From Ridgeia piscesae (taxonomy: Eukaryota; Annelida; Polychaeta; Sabellida; Siboglinidae): 64,000 bases of DNA. The DNA is taken from NCBI GenBank assembly GCA_025642075.2, contig JAODUO010000435.1, forward strand, positions 103,501 to 167,500, read 5' to 3'. Under the pieces are notes generated by a model. That model saw only the letters and a program-made list of their open reading frames with translations. It did no database searches and was not told where the DNA came from. Made by a program: the position numbers and the translations under genes. Position 1 is the first letter of the stretch; the number at the start of each line of letters is the position of its first letter. This document shows positions 13,318 to 24,899 of the stretch, one piece after another.

Positions 13318-16220
13318 CACTTCTGGGGGAGGGAAAGAGTCTGTGGGAGGGAAGGGGTCTGTGGGAGGGAAGGGGTCTGTGGGAGGGAAGGAGTCTGTGG
13401 GAGCGAAGGGGTCTGTGGGAGGGAAGGAGTCTGTGGGAGGGAAGGGGTCTGTGGGAGGGAAGGAGTCTGTGGGAGGGAAGGGGTCTGTGGGAGGGAAGGA
13501 TTCTGTGGGAGGGAAGGGGTCTGGGGAGGGAAGGAGTCTGTGGGAGGGAAGGAGTCTGTGGGAGGGAAGGAGTCTGTGGGACGGAAGGGGTCACTTGGAG
13601 GGAAGGGGTCTGTGGGAGGGAAGGAGACTGTGGGAGGGCAGGAGTCTGGGGGAGGGAAGGAGTCTGGGGGAGGGAAGGAGACTGTGGGAGGGCAGGAGTC
13701 TGGGGGAGGGAAGGAGTCTGTGGGAGGGAAGGGGTCTGTGGGAGGGAAGGAGACTGTGGGAGGGCAGGAGTCTGGGGGAGGGAAGGAGTCTGGGGGAGGG
13801 AAGGAGTCTGGGGGAGGGAAGGAGTCTGTGGGAGGGAAGGGGTCTGTGGGAGGGAAGGAGACTGTGGGAGGGCAGGAGTCTGGGGGAGGGAAGGAGTCTG
13901 GGGGAGGGAAGGAGTCTGGGGGAGGGAAGGAGTCTGGGGGAGGGAAGGAGTCTGGGGGAGGGAAGGAGTCTGGGGAGGGAAGGAGTCTGGGGGAGGGAAG
14001 GAGTCTGGGGGAGGGCAGGAGTCTGGGGGAGGGAAGGAGTCTGCGGGAGGTAAGGAGACTGTGGGAGGGCAGGAGTCTGGGGGAGGGAAGGAGTCTGGGG
14101 GAGGGAAGGAGTCTGTGGGAGGGAAGGAGTCTGGGGGAGGGCAGGAGTCTGGGGGAGGGAAGGAGTCTGGGGAGGGCAGGAGTCTGTGGGAAGGAAGGAG
14201 TCTGGGGAGGGCAGGAGTCTGGGGGAGGAAGGAGTCTGGGGGAGGGAAGGAGTCTGTGGGAGGGAAGGAGTCTGCGGGAGGGAAGGAGTCTGGGGGAGGG
14301 AAGGAGTCTGGGGGAGGGAAGGAGTCTGGGGGAGGGAAGGAGTCTGGGGGAGGGAAGGAGTCTGGGGAGGGAAGGAGTCTGGGGGAGGGAAGGAGTCTGG
14401 GGGAGGGAAGGAGTCTGCGGGAGGGAAGGAGTCTGGGGGAGGGAAGGAGTCTGGGGGAGGGAAGGGGTCTGTGGGAGGGAAGGGGTCTGTGGGAGGGAAG
14501 GGGTCTGTGGGAGGGAAGGAGTCTGCGGGAGGGAAGGAGTCTGGGGGAGGGAAGGAGACTGTGGGAGGGAAGGAGTCTGTGGGAGGGAAGGAGTCTGTGG
14601 GAGGGAAGGAGTCTGCGGGAGGGAAGGAGTCTGGGGGAGGGCAGGAGTCTGCGGGAGGGAAGGAGTCTGCGGGAGGGAAGGAGTCTGCGGGAGGGAAGGA
14701 GTCTGCGGGAGGGAAGGAGTCTGCGGGAGGGAAGGAGTCTGTGGGAGGGAAGGAGTCTGTGGGAGGGAAGGAGTCTGTGGGACGGAAGGGGTCACTTGGA
14801 GGGAAGGGGTCTGTGGGAGGGAAGGAGACTGTGGGAGGGCAGGAGTCTGGGAGAGGGAAGGAGTCTGGGGGAGGGAAGGAGTCTGGGGGAGGGAAGGAGA
14901 CTGTGGGAGGGCAGGAGTCTGGGGGAGGGAAGGAGTCTGTGGGAGGGAAGGAGACTGTGGGAGGGCAGGAGTCTGGGGGAGGGAAGGAGTCTGGGGGAGG
15001 GAAGGAGTCTGGGGGAGGGAAGGGGTCTGTGGGAGGGAAGGGGTCTGTGGGAGGGAAGGAGACTGTGGGAGGGCAGGAGTCTGGGGGAGGGAAGGAGTCT
15101 GGGGGAGGGAAGGAGTCTGGGGGAGGGCAGGAGTCTGGGGGAGGGAAGGAGTCTGGGGGAGGGAAGGAGTCTGCGGGAGGGAAGGAGTCTGGGGGAGGGA
15201 AGGAGTCTGGGGAGGGCAGGAGTCTGGGGGAGGGAAGGAGTCTGCGGGAGGAAGGAGACTGTGGGAGGGAAGGAGTCTGGGGGAGGGAAGGAGTCTGGGG
15301 AGGGAAGGAGTCTGTGGGAGGGAAGGAGTCTGGGGGAGGGAAGGGGTCTGCGGGAGGGAAGGAGTCTGCGGGAGGGAAGGAGTCTGTGGAGGGAAGGAGT
15401 CTGGGGGAGGGAAGGGGTCTGGGGGAGGGAAGGGGTCTGGGGGAGGGAAGGGGTCTGTGGGAGGAAGGAGTCTGGGGGAGGGAAGAAGTCTGGGGGAGGG
15501 AAGGGGTCTGGGGAGGGAAGGAGTCTGCGGGAGGGAAGGAGTCTGAGGGAGGGATGAAGTCTGGGGAGGGAAGGGGTCTGGGGGAGGGAAGGAGTCTGGG
15601 GGAGGGAAGGAGTCTGTGGGAGGGGAGGAGTCTGGGGGAGGGAAGGGGTCTGTGGGAGGGAAGGGGTCTGGGGGATGAAGGAGTCTGGGGGAGGGAAGGG
15701 GTCTGGGGGAGGGAAGGAGTCTGGGGGAGGGAAGGGGTCTGTGGGAGGGAAGGGGTCTGGGGAGGGAAGGGGTCTGTGGGAGGGAAGGGGTCTGTGGGAG
15801 GAAAGGGGTCTGTGGGAGGGAAGGAATCTGGGGAAGGAAGGAGTCTGGGGGAGGGAAGGAGTCTGAGGGAGGGAAGAAGTCTGGGGGAGGGAAGGGGTCT
15901 GGGGGAGGGAAGGAGTCTGGGGGAGGGAAGGAGTCTGGGGGAGGGAAGGAGTCTGCGGGGAGGGAAGGAGTCTGCGGGAGGGAAGGAATCTGGGGAAGGA
16001 AGGAGTCTGGGGGAGGGAAGGAGTCTGGGGGAGGGAAGGAGTCTGGGGGAGGGAAGGAGTCTGGGGGAGGAAGGAGTCTGGGGGAGGGAAGGAGTCTGCG
16101 GGAGGGAAGTATTCTGCGGGAGGGAAGGAGTCTGGGGTGGAAGGAGTCTGGGGGAGGGAAGGAGTCTGGGAGGGAAGGAGTCTGGGAGGGAAGGAGTCTG
16201 TGGGAGGGAAGGAGTTTGTG
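13318..16220. repeat. 18-bp G-rich minisatellite, about 160 copies
   Basis: The consensus unit is GGAGTCTGKGGGAGGGAA, 18 bp, with variants (gaaggGgtc, ggCagg, gagActg, ctgCggg). Some units have 17-bp or 16-bp indels. G-runs of three or more occur in almost every unit on the + strand. A rare variant block 'gggacggaaggggtcacttg' appears twice, with its 'acgg' at 13581 and 14782, followed by the same variant order, showing an internal duplication about 1.2 kb apart. Long frames on both strands (over 1000 codons on -) arise because 18 is divisible by three. They are not credible genes. Confidence 0.97.
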
Positions 16221-16515
16221 CATAACTTTATGCATAGACCCGTCCACCCGTCCTTTGGACAGGTAAAACATTTTTGGGATAGGCAGAAATATCACTGGAC
16301 GGGTGGTAAATAAAAATGAAGGATCAAACAAGATCTTCCAAAATCATAAATATTGCCAGTTGTGCCTTGAAAATGGGTGTCCTACGTGTGCTTGCAGCTT
16401 AAAATTTCAAGTTATGAAACACCTAAACTGGCTTACATATATGTGAGTTGACATCCATGTGTCTACCTGAAAAATGTGTGAATGGCAACAATTTAATCAT
16501 GCATAAAGTCCTCTG
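16221..16515 (+). mobile_element. hAT-like MITE (family C), copy 1
   Basis: Begins 'cataactttatgcatagacccgtcc' and ends 'catgcataaagtcctctg', giving inverted ends around ACTTTATGCAT. The body shares 'ggacgggt', 'gaaggatcaaa', 'cttccaaaa' and 'gacatccatgtgtc' with the intronic copies. Its left end coincides with the last base of the 18-bp array, so no target duplication can be recognised. Confidence 0.85.
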
Positions 16516-18650
16516 TAAATACTAAGAATGGTAAATTTAGACAGTTGTGTACACCCCTTTGAGACCCATAAAAAAAAGAACATTAGTGGGCGATGTTGGG
16601 GCAGAGGTGAAACTGGCGTCAGGCTGGAAATGACGTCTCTCTTCGTAATAACATGATTAGCCGTCTTATCGATTCACCGCCGTCGTATTTGTCTTACGAA
16701 GAAACGGTGCGAAAAGCCCTTGGGTGATCTTTTTTCTTAGCCCGGTTAAGTAAGTCATTTCATCAGCATTTCCCGCCAGATTACAACACCCATAATCCAA
16801 CCATAAGATGTGGTAAACGTGTCGGAACGCATCCGCGTATTTCCCCATCGACATGATTTATCTGTCATTTTGCTTAATGTAAATAATTGATCAAAAACGC
16901 CATAATCGATCTGCCGTTTACAACCGGGATTATTTTTTTGACAACCAGGAGCTACGTTGGTTGCGACGGAATGTTCGGCGTGATTTAATGTGCGCAAAAC
17001 AGTTAGTGGCAATGTCGTTAAAAAGGTTGTTCATTGATACATTAAACAAGTGTGTAAGTGATCGTTTGCGGTTGATACATGGTCGGTGACTAACGCATAT
17101 TGATTTCCGAAGTGGATGTGGAGTTTAACCACCTTTTGCGGTCCATTATGGTGATGCATTTTCAAATTATCAAACTTGTAATCAATCGCCGTTAGCATCC
17201 GTGGTGTCATCTTTCATTGTTAGTGTTTTCTCAGAAGACGTAGACGGACATGGCTATATTAGGGATGTATGTGACTATGTGGTGATATTGGAAAACCGTT
17301 TACTTAGTGAGCTAATGCAGCGTAATGAAGATGTTTCCTGTGATTTAAAAACCTGGACATGTGTACTAGGTGTGGTGGAATTGGACCCGGTATTCTGAAC
17401 TTTGGTCCACTTCTGTATTTCCCATCGACAGTTGCTAGTTAATTTTTGTTGACATTTTGGGAGGTTGCTGGCTATGAACATTTGGTGACATCAGAAATTA
17501 TTTTTATTCATAACTGGTACATGAATATTTGTTAACGTATATGATATACGCTAATAAATATTGCTTACTGGTATAAATTTTTCAGTAATTACAAAAATGA
17601 ACATGTCACTGTAAAGTGTAATATTATGTAGAATAGTTAGAACACAATGCATTTAAAAGTACAAATTAATATGTAATACTAGCTTATACCTCTCTTGGAG
17701 ATAAAAACGAACATTATTTACAACCCTTATAGTGGCACGATATGGAACTCATTGCATAATCACCTCAGGAGAAATGCCCTTGAGAAAAGCAAAGCATATC
17801 AAAAATAAATGTAAATAACCGTAAGTGATAATGGCGTTTTCTTCTGGAAACAATTTTTGTATCGGAGACAGAAATGTTTCCTTTAATAATAATAATAATA
17901 TAGGAATTTATATAGCATCCGTATCCACCTACATGTAAGATAAAATTCTCTCGGTTGCTTTACACAGCAGAACTGCATTAATTAAATAAAATTATAAAAT
18001 ATACACATAACCAGCGGCGTACACAACATTTCTTCAATGCATTATACCTCTGCCTAAGTAATAGGCAACAGCGATGATGATGATATTAATACATTTTATA
18101 ATATCCACCGTCGGGCTACGGTGACCAATCTATTGTGTGGACATCATGTGGGTGTCATTAATTTCCGGCGTTACATGGTACCCTGGGGTTCGAGTCGGGA
18201 AGAGATGTTATAGCGTTCGTGATGGTTGTATTAATTTGCTTAATGGCAACAAGAGATCTCCGTTGCGTACATTTGTCGAGGCTGTGTAAGCAATGGGCTG
18301 TCTTCTACTAAGCGTGGGGACCTTTGATATAATGATAACGTTGCAGCTTTTGTACTCGTGTGTGGTGACATGTGAAGGTGGAGCTTTTTGTTGTTAAAAA
18401 CAGCTGGATTAATTTTAATAAGGAGTCACCGCTGCATGCCAATTTCACAATTTGTCATGTTGAAAGGTCAGAGTGAAAGGCAATTATTTAAGACATTAAT
18501 GTAAAATTGACAACACTCCGATGTCACAATTTGATATGTTGAAAGGTGAAAGGTTGTCATTTAAGATGTCAATTTAAAATTGATTGCTCGTTGATGTTTT
18601 AAATCTAGATTTTTTTGTCATGTTATATTGAATTTTTGACTTGAGCAGAG
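16516..18650. other. AT-rich unique sequence upstream of neurexin
   Basis: No gene is recognised. 16620-17500 is a unique stretch without obvious repeats and could hold regulatory sequence. At 17886-17990 a - strand tail of family-A type occurs (AAT run, 'tttatatagc', 'ttgctttac'). Confidence 0.5.
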
Positions 18651-18654
18651 CTTA

Positions 18655-19235
18655 TGTCTGACCCTCTCTCACTCAGTCCTCTGTCTGTCTTCTCTACCTT
18701 TTCCTCTCCCTCCTACCCTCCCTCCCAATTCTCACTTCTTCCACTCTACTTCCATCCTTGTTCTTCCCTCCTGCTCTTGTTCACTCCCCATTCATCTGCT
18801 GGCCATCCTCCCTCCCTCTGCTGTACATCTTTCTCCCTCGTTCCTCTTCTCTTTCTACCTCCATCCCCTATCCTTTCCTCCTCGCTATTACACCCTCTTC
18901 CCTTTTTATCCCCTCATATATTTTCTGTCCCTCTGTTTTTCTTTCTCACTCCGCTTTTCCACCCTCCCTTGCCTTCCTTGCCTTCCCTACCCTACCCTAC
19001 CCTACCCTACCCTACCCTACCCTACCCTACCCTACCCATACCCTACCATACCATACCATACCATACCATACCATACCACCCTACCCTACCCTACCCTACC
19101 CTTCCCTTCCCTCTCCCTCCCTTCCCCCCCCCTGCCCCTCCCTCCCCTCCCTCCCTCCCCTCCCTCTCCCTCCCCTCCCTCCCCTCCCCTCCCTCCCTCC
19201 TCCCCCCCTCCCCTCCCCTCCTGATAAACAGACAG
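18655..19235. repeat. Pyrimidine-rich tract with (CCCTA)n and (CCATA)n
   Basis: CT-rich DNA contains a CCCTA pentamer tract (about 18985-19035), a CCATA tract (about 19043-19078), more CCCTA, then C-rich runs. The pentamer lacks the extra A of the CCCTAA telomere repeat. Frames across it are Pro/Ser/Leu artefacts. Confidence 0.95.
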
Positions 19236-19720
19236 AAGGCAAGTTCATGTAAAGGCTAACCTCTCTCTTCCTATTAGGCAATTAGTTGGCCCACTTAAAG
19301 GAAGCGTCCACCATTAAGGTATGGGTCGGAAATGCATTGAATTGTGTGTGCAAAGTGACAAGTACGGAAGAAGTGTCAACTGCAAGTGACTTACTCGATT
19401 CTCAGAACACTCACTACCATGGAGGAAAACATCAATTTCCTGGAGCTAGTCTGGCAGTAAATCTGGGCTGACAGTTATGGAGTTATAGAAGTAATGTAGA
19501 CATCGAGTTCGTGTTCATTTATTCACACAGTGCAATGGCCGAGTCGTGTCTAGACAGCGGAAATATTGTTTTGTGCAATATAATGGACAGACGGAAGTTG
19601 TAAGTGGGGCAGGATTGTCTGCCCAGACTCTCATCTTGTATAGGCTTATAGCTGTTGATCCACTTATTGTATTTTATCCGTTGTCGTTCTTCTTGCTCCA
19701 TCTGTTTAATGGACCATGCT
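19236..19720. other. Unique sequence
   Basis: No gene or repeat recognised between the CCCTA region and the 28-bp array. Confidence 0.5.
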
Positions 19721-19724
19721 ATTC

Positions 19725-21065
19725 CTTTCATCCACTTTTGCTCTAGATGTTCCTTTTATTCAATGTTCCTCCAATGGTTCCTCTCATCTAATGTTCCTTG
19801 AATTTCATCCACTGTTCCTCCAATTGTTCCTCATATCCACTATTCCTCCAGTTGTTCCTCTCATCCACTGTTCCTCAAGTTGTTCCTCTCATCCACTGTT
19901 CCTCCAATTGTTAATCTCATCCACTCTTCCTCCAGTTGTTCCTCTCCTCCACTGTTCCTCTAATTGTTCCTCTCATCCACTATTCCTTCAGTTGTTCCTC
20001 TCGTCCACTGTTCCTCCAATTTTTCCTCTCATCCACTATTCCTCCAGTTGTTCCTCTCATCCACTGTTCCTCTAATTGTTCCTCTCATCCACTATTCCTT
20101 CAGTTGTTCCTCTCGCCCACTGTTCCTCCAATTGTTCCTCTCATCCACTGTTCCTCCAACTGTTAATCTCATCCACTGTTCCTCCAACTGTTAATCTCAT
20201 CCACTGTTCCTCCAATTTTTCCTCTCATCCACTGTTCCTCCAATTGTTCCTCTCACTCACTGTTCCTCCAATTGTTCCTCTCATCCACTGTTCCTCCAAC
20301 TGTTAATCTCATCCACTGTTCCTCCAGTTGTTCCTCTCATCCACTGTTCCTCTAATTGTTCCTCTCATCCACTGTTCCTCAGTTGTTCCTCTCATCCACT
20401 GTTCCTCTAATTGTTCCTCTCATCCACTGTTCCTCCAGTTGTTCCTCTCATCCACTGTTCCTCCAGTTGTTCCTCTCATCCACTTTCCTCAGTTGTTCCT
20501 CTCACCACTGTTCCTCTAATTGTTCCTCTCATCCACTGTTCCTTCAGTTGTTCCTCTCACTCACTGTTCCTCTAATTGTTCCTCTCATCCACTGTTCCTC
20601 CAGTTGTTCCTCTCATCCACTGTTCCTCTAATTGTTCCTCTCATCCACTGTTCCTTCAGTTGTTCCTCTCACTCACTGTTCCTCTAATTGTTCCTCTCAT
20701 CCACTGTTCCTTCAGTTGTTCCTCTCACTCACTGTTCCTCTAATTGTTCCTCTCATCCACTGTTCCTTCAGTTGTTCCTCTCACTCACTGTTCCTCTAAT
20801 TGTTCCTCTCATCCACTGTTCCTTCAGTTGTTCCTCTCATCCACTGTTCCTTCAGTTGTTCCTCTCATCCACTGTTCCTCCAGTTGTTCTTCTCATCCAC
20901 TGTTCCTCCAGTTGGGTCCTCTCATCTACTGTTCTTCTCATCCACTGTTCCTCCAGTTGGGTCCTCTCATCTACTGTTCTTCTCATCCACTGTTCCTCCA
21001 TGTGGGTCCTCTAATCCACTGTTTCTCTCATTCTTCTCATCCACTGTTCCAATGGGTTCCTATCA
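19725..21065. repeat. 28-bp minisatellite, about 45 copies
   Basis: The unit is approximately ttcctctcatccactgttcc followed by tccaattg. Variants alternate 'ccagttg', 'ctaattg' and 'ttcagttg'. Units at both edges are more diverged and shorter (e.g. 19745-19830 and 20905-21060). Since 28 is not divisible by three, open frames cycle through all three frames. Confidence 0.95.
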
Positions 21066-22080
21066 AAAGTCCGTTTAATTGTTACTCTCACAATTAATTT
21101 CTCCATCCAGAGTTTCAACCTCTGTTCATCTAGCAATTTTTCTCATTCAGTGCTACTATGACATAAGCAGTTTTACAGGCAGTTTAAATGGTATTTAAAT
21201 AGTATTTGAATGTTGTGATTATGATTTAAAAACATTCTCGGTGCAACATTAAACCTGGTGACTGTTTCAATCTTTGCCTACCCAACTTGGCAGATCGACA
21301 AAACAATAATTTGTTCTTATACTCGGAACAATTCATAAGATTAATAAATGAGTAATTGATGTAGTTCCTTTGAGGCGGAGAGGCAGTGTGAGGGGAGCTC
21401 CCGAAAGAACAACAAGGTCACAACAAGGTCAAACGCACACATCGCACTGACTATGGCCTTCTGGCATTCTCATGCCTGCAGGAGATCGCACCAACAAAAA
21501 CACATCTCTCTTCATCTAAATCATTTATGAAAGTCGCAGTTTATGGGCTTCTCTTGTCCCATTGCATATGAATCACCACTTTCTCGCAGATCGTACATAA
21601 ACCTGTTTTCGGAGGCAAACGTCGAGAATGACAATGATACTGGAACCTAAACGCAGACATTAACGGCGGGCACTAAATATCATGGCCACTGTTTGTATGC
21701 ATATCAAATTAATGTCTTTGGACGAGGATAATGTGAAACTGGCGATGGTTGTGGAGGAGTTGGACGCGCGTGTTCAATTATGTGTGTTTTAGTGCATGGT
21801 GTGTTGTGTGATGTTGTTATGTAAGACATGGTATGTTTATAGGATGTTGGCGCTTAAGGGTTGGTGTGTCATATGTGTTACGTGATGTTTTATTGCGTTG
21901 TGGGATATCCGGCTGTGTCACTCCATAAGGTAAACAGTTGTGTACTATTTATCATGTGATATTGAGTAATTTTTTACTAATAATTTTGTTAGTTTTAATT
22001 AGCTATTTTATGTGTGTCAGTGTACACGTAATGTTATAATGTGTTTGTGCACTACGGCATTGCACATACGAGCCTATATT
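21066..22080. other. AT-rich unique sequence
   Basis: I see no gene. 'aaggtcacaacaaggtcaaa' near 21415 is a short local duplication. Confidence 0.5.
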
Positions 22081-22144
22081 TGTGCATTAAAACATGAGCC
22101 ATTTACATGCATTTATGAATGAAAACAAATTAGGGTGCTTTTGC

Positions 22145-22318
22145 ACAACATGCTTTGGACTCCGCACTCTGCTTACATTAGGAGTCCGTCTCCAGACTCA
22201 CACACACACACTGGTATATCTTTACATGTATCATAAATCAATATTTATGGGAATTTGTTTAACATGCATTGGACTCCTACTCTGCTTACATTTAGGAGTC
22301 CGTGCTCCAGACTCAGTA
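22145..22318 (+). repeat. Direct repeat of a hairpin-forming 54-bp segment
   Basis: Two copies (about 22148-22201 and 22262-22316) share 'acatgc.ttggactcc' ... 'ctctgcttacat' ... 'aggagtccg' ... 'ctccagactca'. Each copy contains GGACTCC...GGAGTCC, able to form a 7-bp stem. Confidence 0.75.
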
Positions 22319-22319
22319 A

Positions 22320-23639
22320 GAAGTATCAACTATGAGTGTTTACGAGTTTAACAGTGCAGACTGAAGATAGTACACGATAGCAGCACACTTGTACATTGAT
22401 GAATTGTTTACATCAGTCACTCTAACACCGGAATTGTCATCTTTTAAAATTATGCAGTTACACAAACTCCAGGTGACATAAAAGGAGTCGGCAACAAAAC
22501 AAGGAGACTTGAACTCACATCGAAGTCAAAGCCTGTACGTGTGTACATGTATACATACAACTCCTGTGTTACCCTCAGAAGCCGGGGCTGTGTAGAGTTC
22601 ACATACCAAAGATACATGCACATATATCAAATCAAATCAAATTTATTTTGCAACAACAACATTACATTCTACATGAGCAAACAAAAAGAACAGTATTGTT
22701 ACGTGGTGGTCACATGGCACATTTTGTGCCGTCTTCCTGTGACCCCAAAACATAAACTTTGAAATGATATATATTTACACGTATGTATACTTATTCACGT
22801 ATACTCATTTGCATGACAACGGACGGTGAATTTGAGAAATTGTGAAAATCCAAACAGTGTGTTTTTAAATGAAAACAATTAGTTGTATACAGCCCCACAC
22901 GTACACAGTGCGACTGTATAATATCCTTCCAGTATTTACTGTCTTCTCATCCCTGTATTGAATTGAGTCGTGGCAGTCGACTGAGGCAAATCTGTTTTCA
23001 TTAATTTGCACAATTAGTGGTTTAGTGCACCAGAATTGATTTTCCAGAGTCGCAGTTATACTTCCTGTGCATGGCTCGGCATAAACACCTCACGGGAACA
23101 CAACCACCACAGGTGTCGGGCAAACATGTCAACTGTTTTTCACTTATTGAATATCCGTGGACAGTGACAGGCTACAGGTCATAGAATAATGTCAGTGAAG
23201 GAACAACTTGCGAGAAATATTAATTCTCGCAGAGGGCTATTAATTTTTTCAATTGATTTCAGTTGAACAATTTGATCACTGATTGGGTAGTTGTGAGCGT
23301 ATCTTCTGTGAAATAATTTTTTTAATAACTATTTGAAGACTGGGTATGCAGAATGAATGTAGTGTTGGTATTATTAAAACATCTTTAAAGTAGCAGTTTT
23401 TTTTTTTTTTTTAATTTTAAACAAAATATTTTCATTTTGTATAGATTTTATTAATGCATTTTATCAATCATTGTTTGCTCTGAGGTTTACTTTGGGCTCT
23501 TATTAGTTTCTGACATACATGTAAAATGCCGTGCGTTCGTGAAACCAACGAAACGTGCGTGCATGACAGTGTGTGCATCAAAAGGTCAGCTGATGTAAAT
23601 AAGTTATACACAGGATTTATCTCCGTTCTGTGACAGACA
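22320..23639. other. AT-rich sequence upstream of neurexin, with a LINE-type tail
   Basis: At 22626-22650 'atcaaatcaaatcaaatttatttt' reads on the - strand as an AATAAATTTGATTTGAT tail typical of CR1/L2-type element ends, with its body toward 22760. A T-run lies at about 23398-23412. No gene is seen. Confidence 0.4.
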
Positions 23640-24124
23640 CTGTAGGTGTGATCATTTCATGCCATTCACATCATCGCATGTCCTTGAGGCATCTGTGCTT
23701 ACGTTTGCAGACACACGCGACTCACACCAGCTGCTTCCTGACTGCACACGCCGCACGGACAACATCTGCCGTACAGACACCACACACGCACGCACGTGTG
23801 TGAACGTATCGCGACAGTTGAACTGCATTGAATGGCTGATTGCTGAGATGTAACATCGTAGCGCGGGAGACGCTGCACGGCCGTAGGAGTGACAAGTGGG
23901 CGTGCACGCACGTGTACGGGTGAACACGCGTGTGTGTGTGTTGCCACGGCGTCGCATTCTGCTGAGATTCGCTGCAGACGTAGCGTGTCGTCTTTGTGGC
24001 GGTAGTCTTGCCGTTGTGCTGCAATTACGGGCGGCTCCGGCCTGGCAAATTAGGCAAATGGTGTATGCAGGAAATTGGATTCGGATTGGATTCGCAGACA
24101 GCTGTTGATGGGGCCCCGGTAGAG
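23640..24124 (+). promoter_or_regulatory. CpG-rich presumed 5' leader / promoter-proximal region of neurexin
   Basis: The DNA just upstream of the neurexin start is visibly richer in CG dinucleotides than the AT-rich sequence around it (for example around 23805-23825, 23855-23900 and 23930-24040). Elevated CpG next to a first coding exon fits a 5' UTR or promoter-proximal segment. I cannot place a TATA box or transcription start, and an upstream non-coding exon joined by splicing is possible (AGs at 24072 and 24101). The assignment rests on position and composition only. Confidence 0.4.
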
Positions 24125-24899
24125 ATGAACATGAGTACTCACACGACAGGAGACATGATGGAGTGCCGCACCACCAGGATACAGACCCTCTGTGTCATCA
24201 TTGTTATCCTAATGTCAGGGACTAGTTGGGGGTTGGAGTTTACCTTGGAGGGGTCACTGACTTCCTACACGAAATTCCCACCATGGGAAGCATCGGAAAA
24301 CGGGTCCATGAAGTTACAGTTTCGAGGGTTATTCCCCAATGGGTTGCTGCTTTACATGGACGATGGAGGGAGGTATGATTTCTTTGAGGTGAAGTTAGTC
24401 GAAGGGGTTGCGCGTCTTCGGTTGAACCTAGGGGGCGGCACCTATGTTATCACCCTCGGCCAAGGTCTGGATGATGGAGAGTGGCACAGCATGGAGTTAC
24501 ATCGGGCTAGCACAGAGACAACCTTTACGTTGGACAGTATTTCTGAGACACACCACTGCAGCAATGCTGACTGCCAGTTCGGGAATGCATCGAGGAATAG
24601 TGATGTGTTTGTGGGAGGCCTTCCCATTGAGTATGGCGCACGACTCAGTATGCTGGCTCTACCGTCAGTCATGTTTGAGCCGCGCTTCAAGGGCTCGGTG
24701 CGAAACCTCGTCTACACCGATTTTGGGGGGAGTTCTGAATATGTGCAGATGATTGACAGTCGGGGGTTGCGGGCGACAGATCGCAGCGAATGTGACGAGT
24801 CAAATCCATGTCATCACGACGGAATTTGTGTGAACACCGATTCTGGTACTCTGTGCGATTGCTCGCATACTGATTACATCGGAAAACAGTGCGACACAG
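24125..24899 (+). CDS. NRXN: Alpha-neurexin, first coding exon (signal peptide, LNS1, EGF1)
   Basis: This is the first coding exon of an alpha-neurexin, a presynaptic type I membrane protein whose LNS domains bind neuroligins and other synaptic partners. From the ATG at 24125, residues 20-36 form a signal peptide (core LCVIIVILMSG). Mature protein probably begins at LEF, residue 37, as is usual in neurexins. LNS1 runs to about 215, with the family signatures LLLYMDDGG, DGEWHSMELHR, FVGGLP and FKGSVRNLVY. An EGF module follows with six cysteines at 223, 229, 235, 244, 246 and 256. The exon is 775 nt and ends ACAG|gtacaa, a phase-1 donor; translation past it loses all similarity. The frame stays open upstream to an ATG at 23996, but 24125 or 24131 puts the signal peptide near the N-terminus and has purine at -3. 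LNS2 onward, the transmembrane segment and the tail are missing, so this is a 5' partial gene. The identity is secure; the exact start is not. Confidence 0.92.

Noticed and set aside
13248..16331. 1027-codon proline-rich frame on the - strand and long glycine-rich frames on +
   Set aside because: They fall wholly in the 18-bp array, are open in several frames on both strands, and encode only array-derived peptides.
18985..19105. True telomere repeat
   Set aside because: The unit is CCCTA, not CCCTAA.
19725..21065. CRISPR-like array or coding repeat
   Set aside because: 28-bp units are directly abutting with no spacers; it is a minisatellite.
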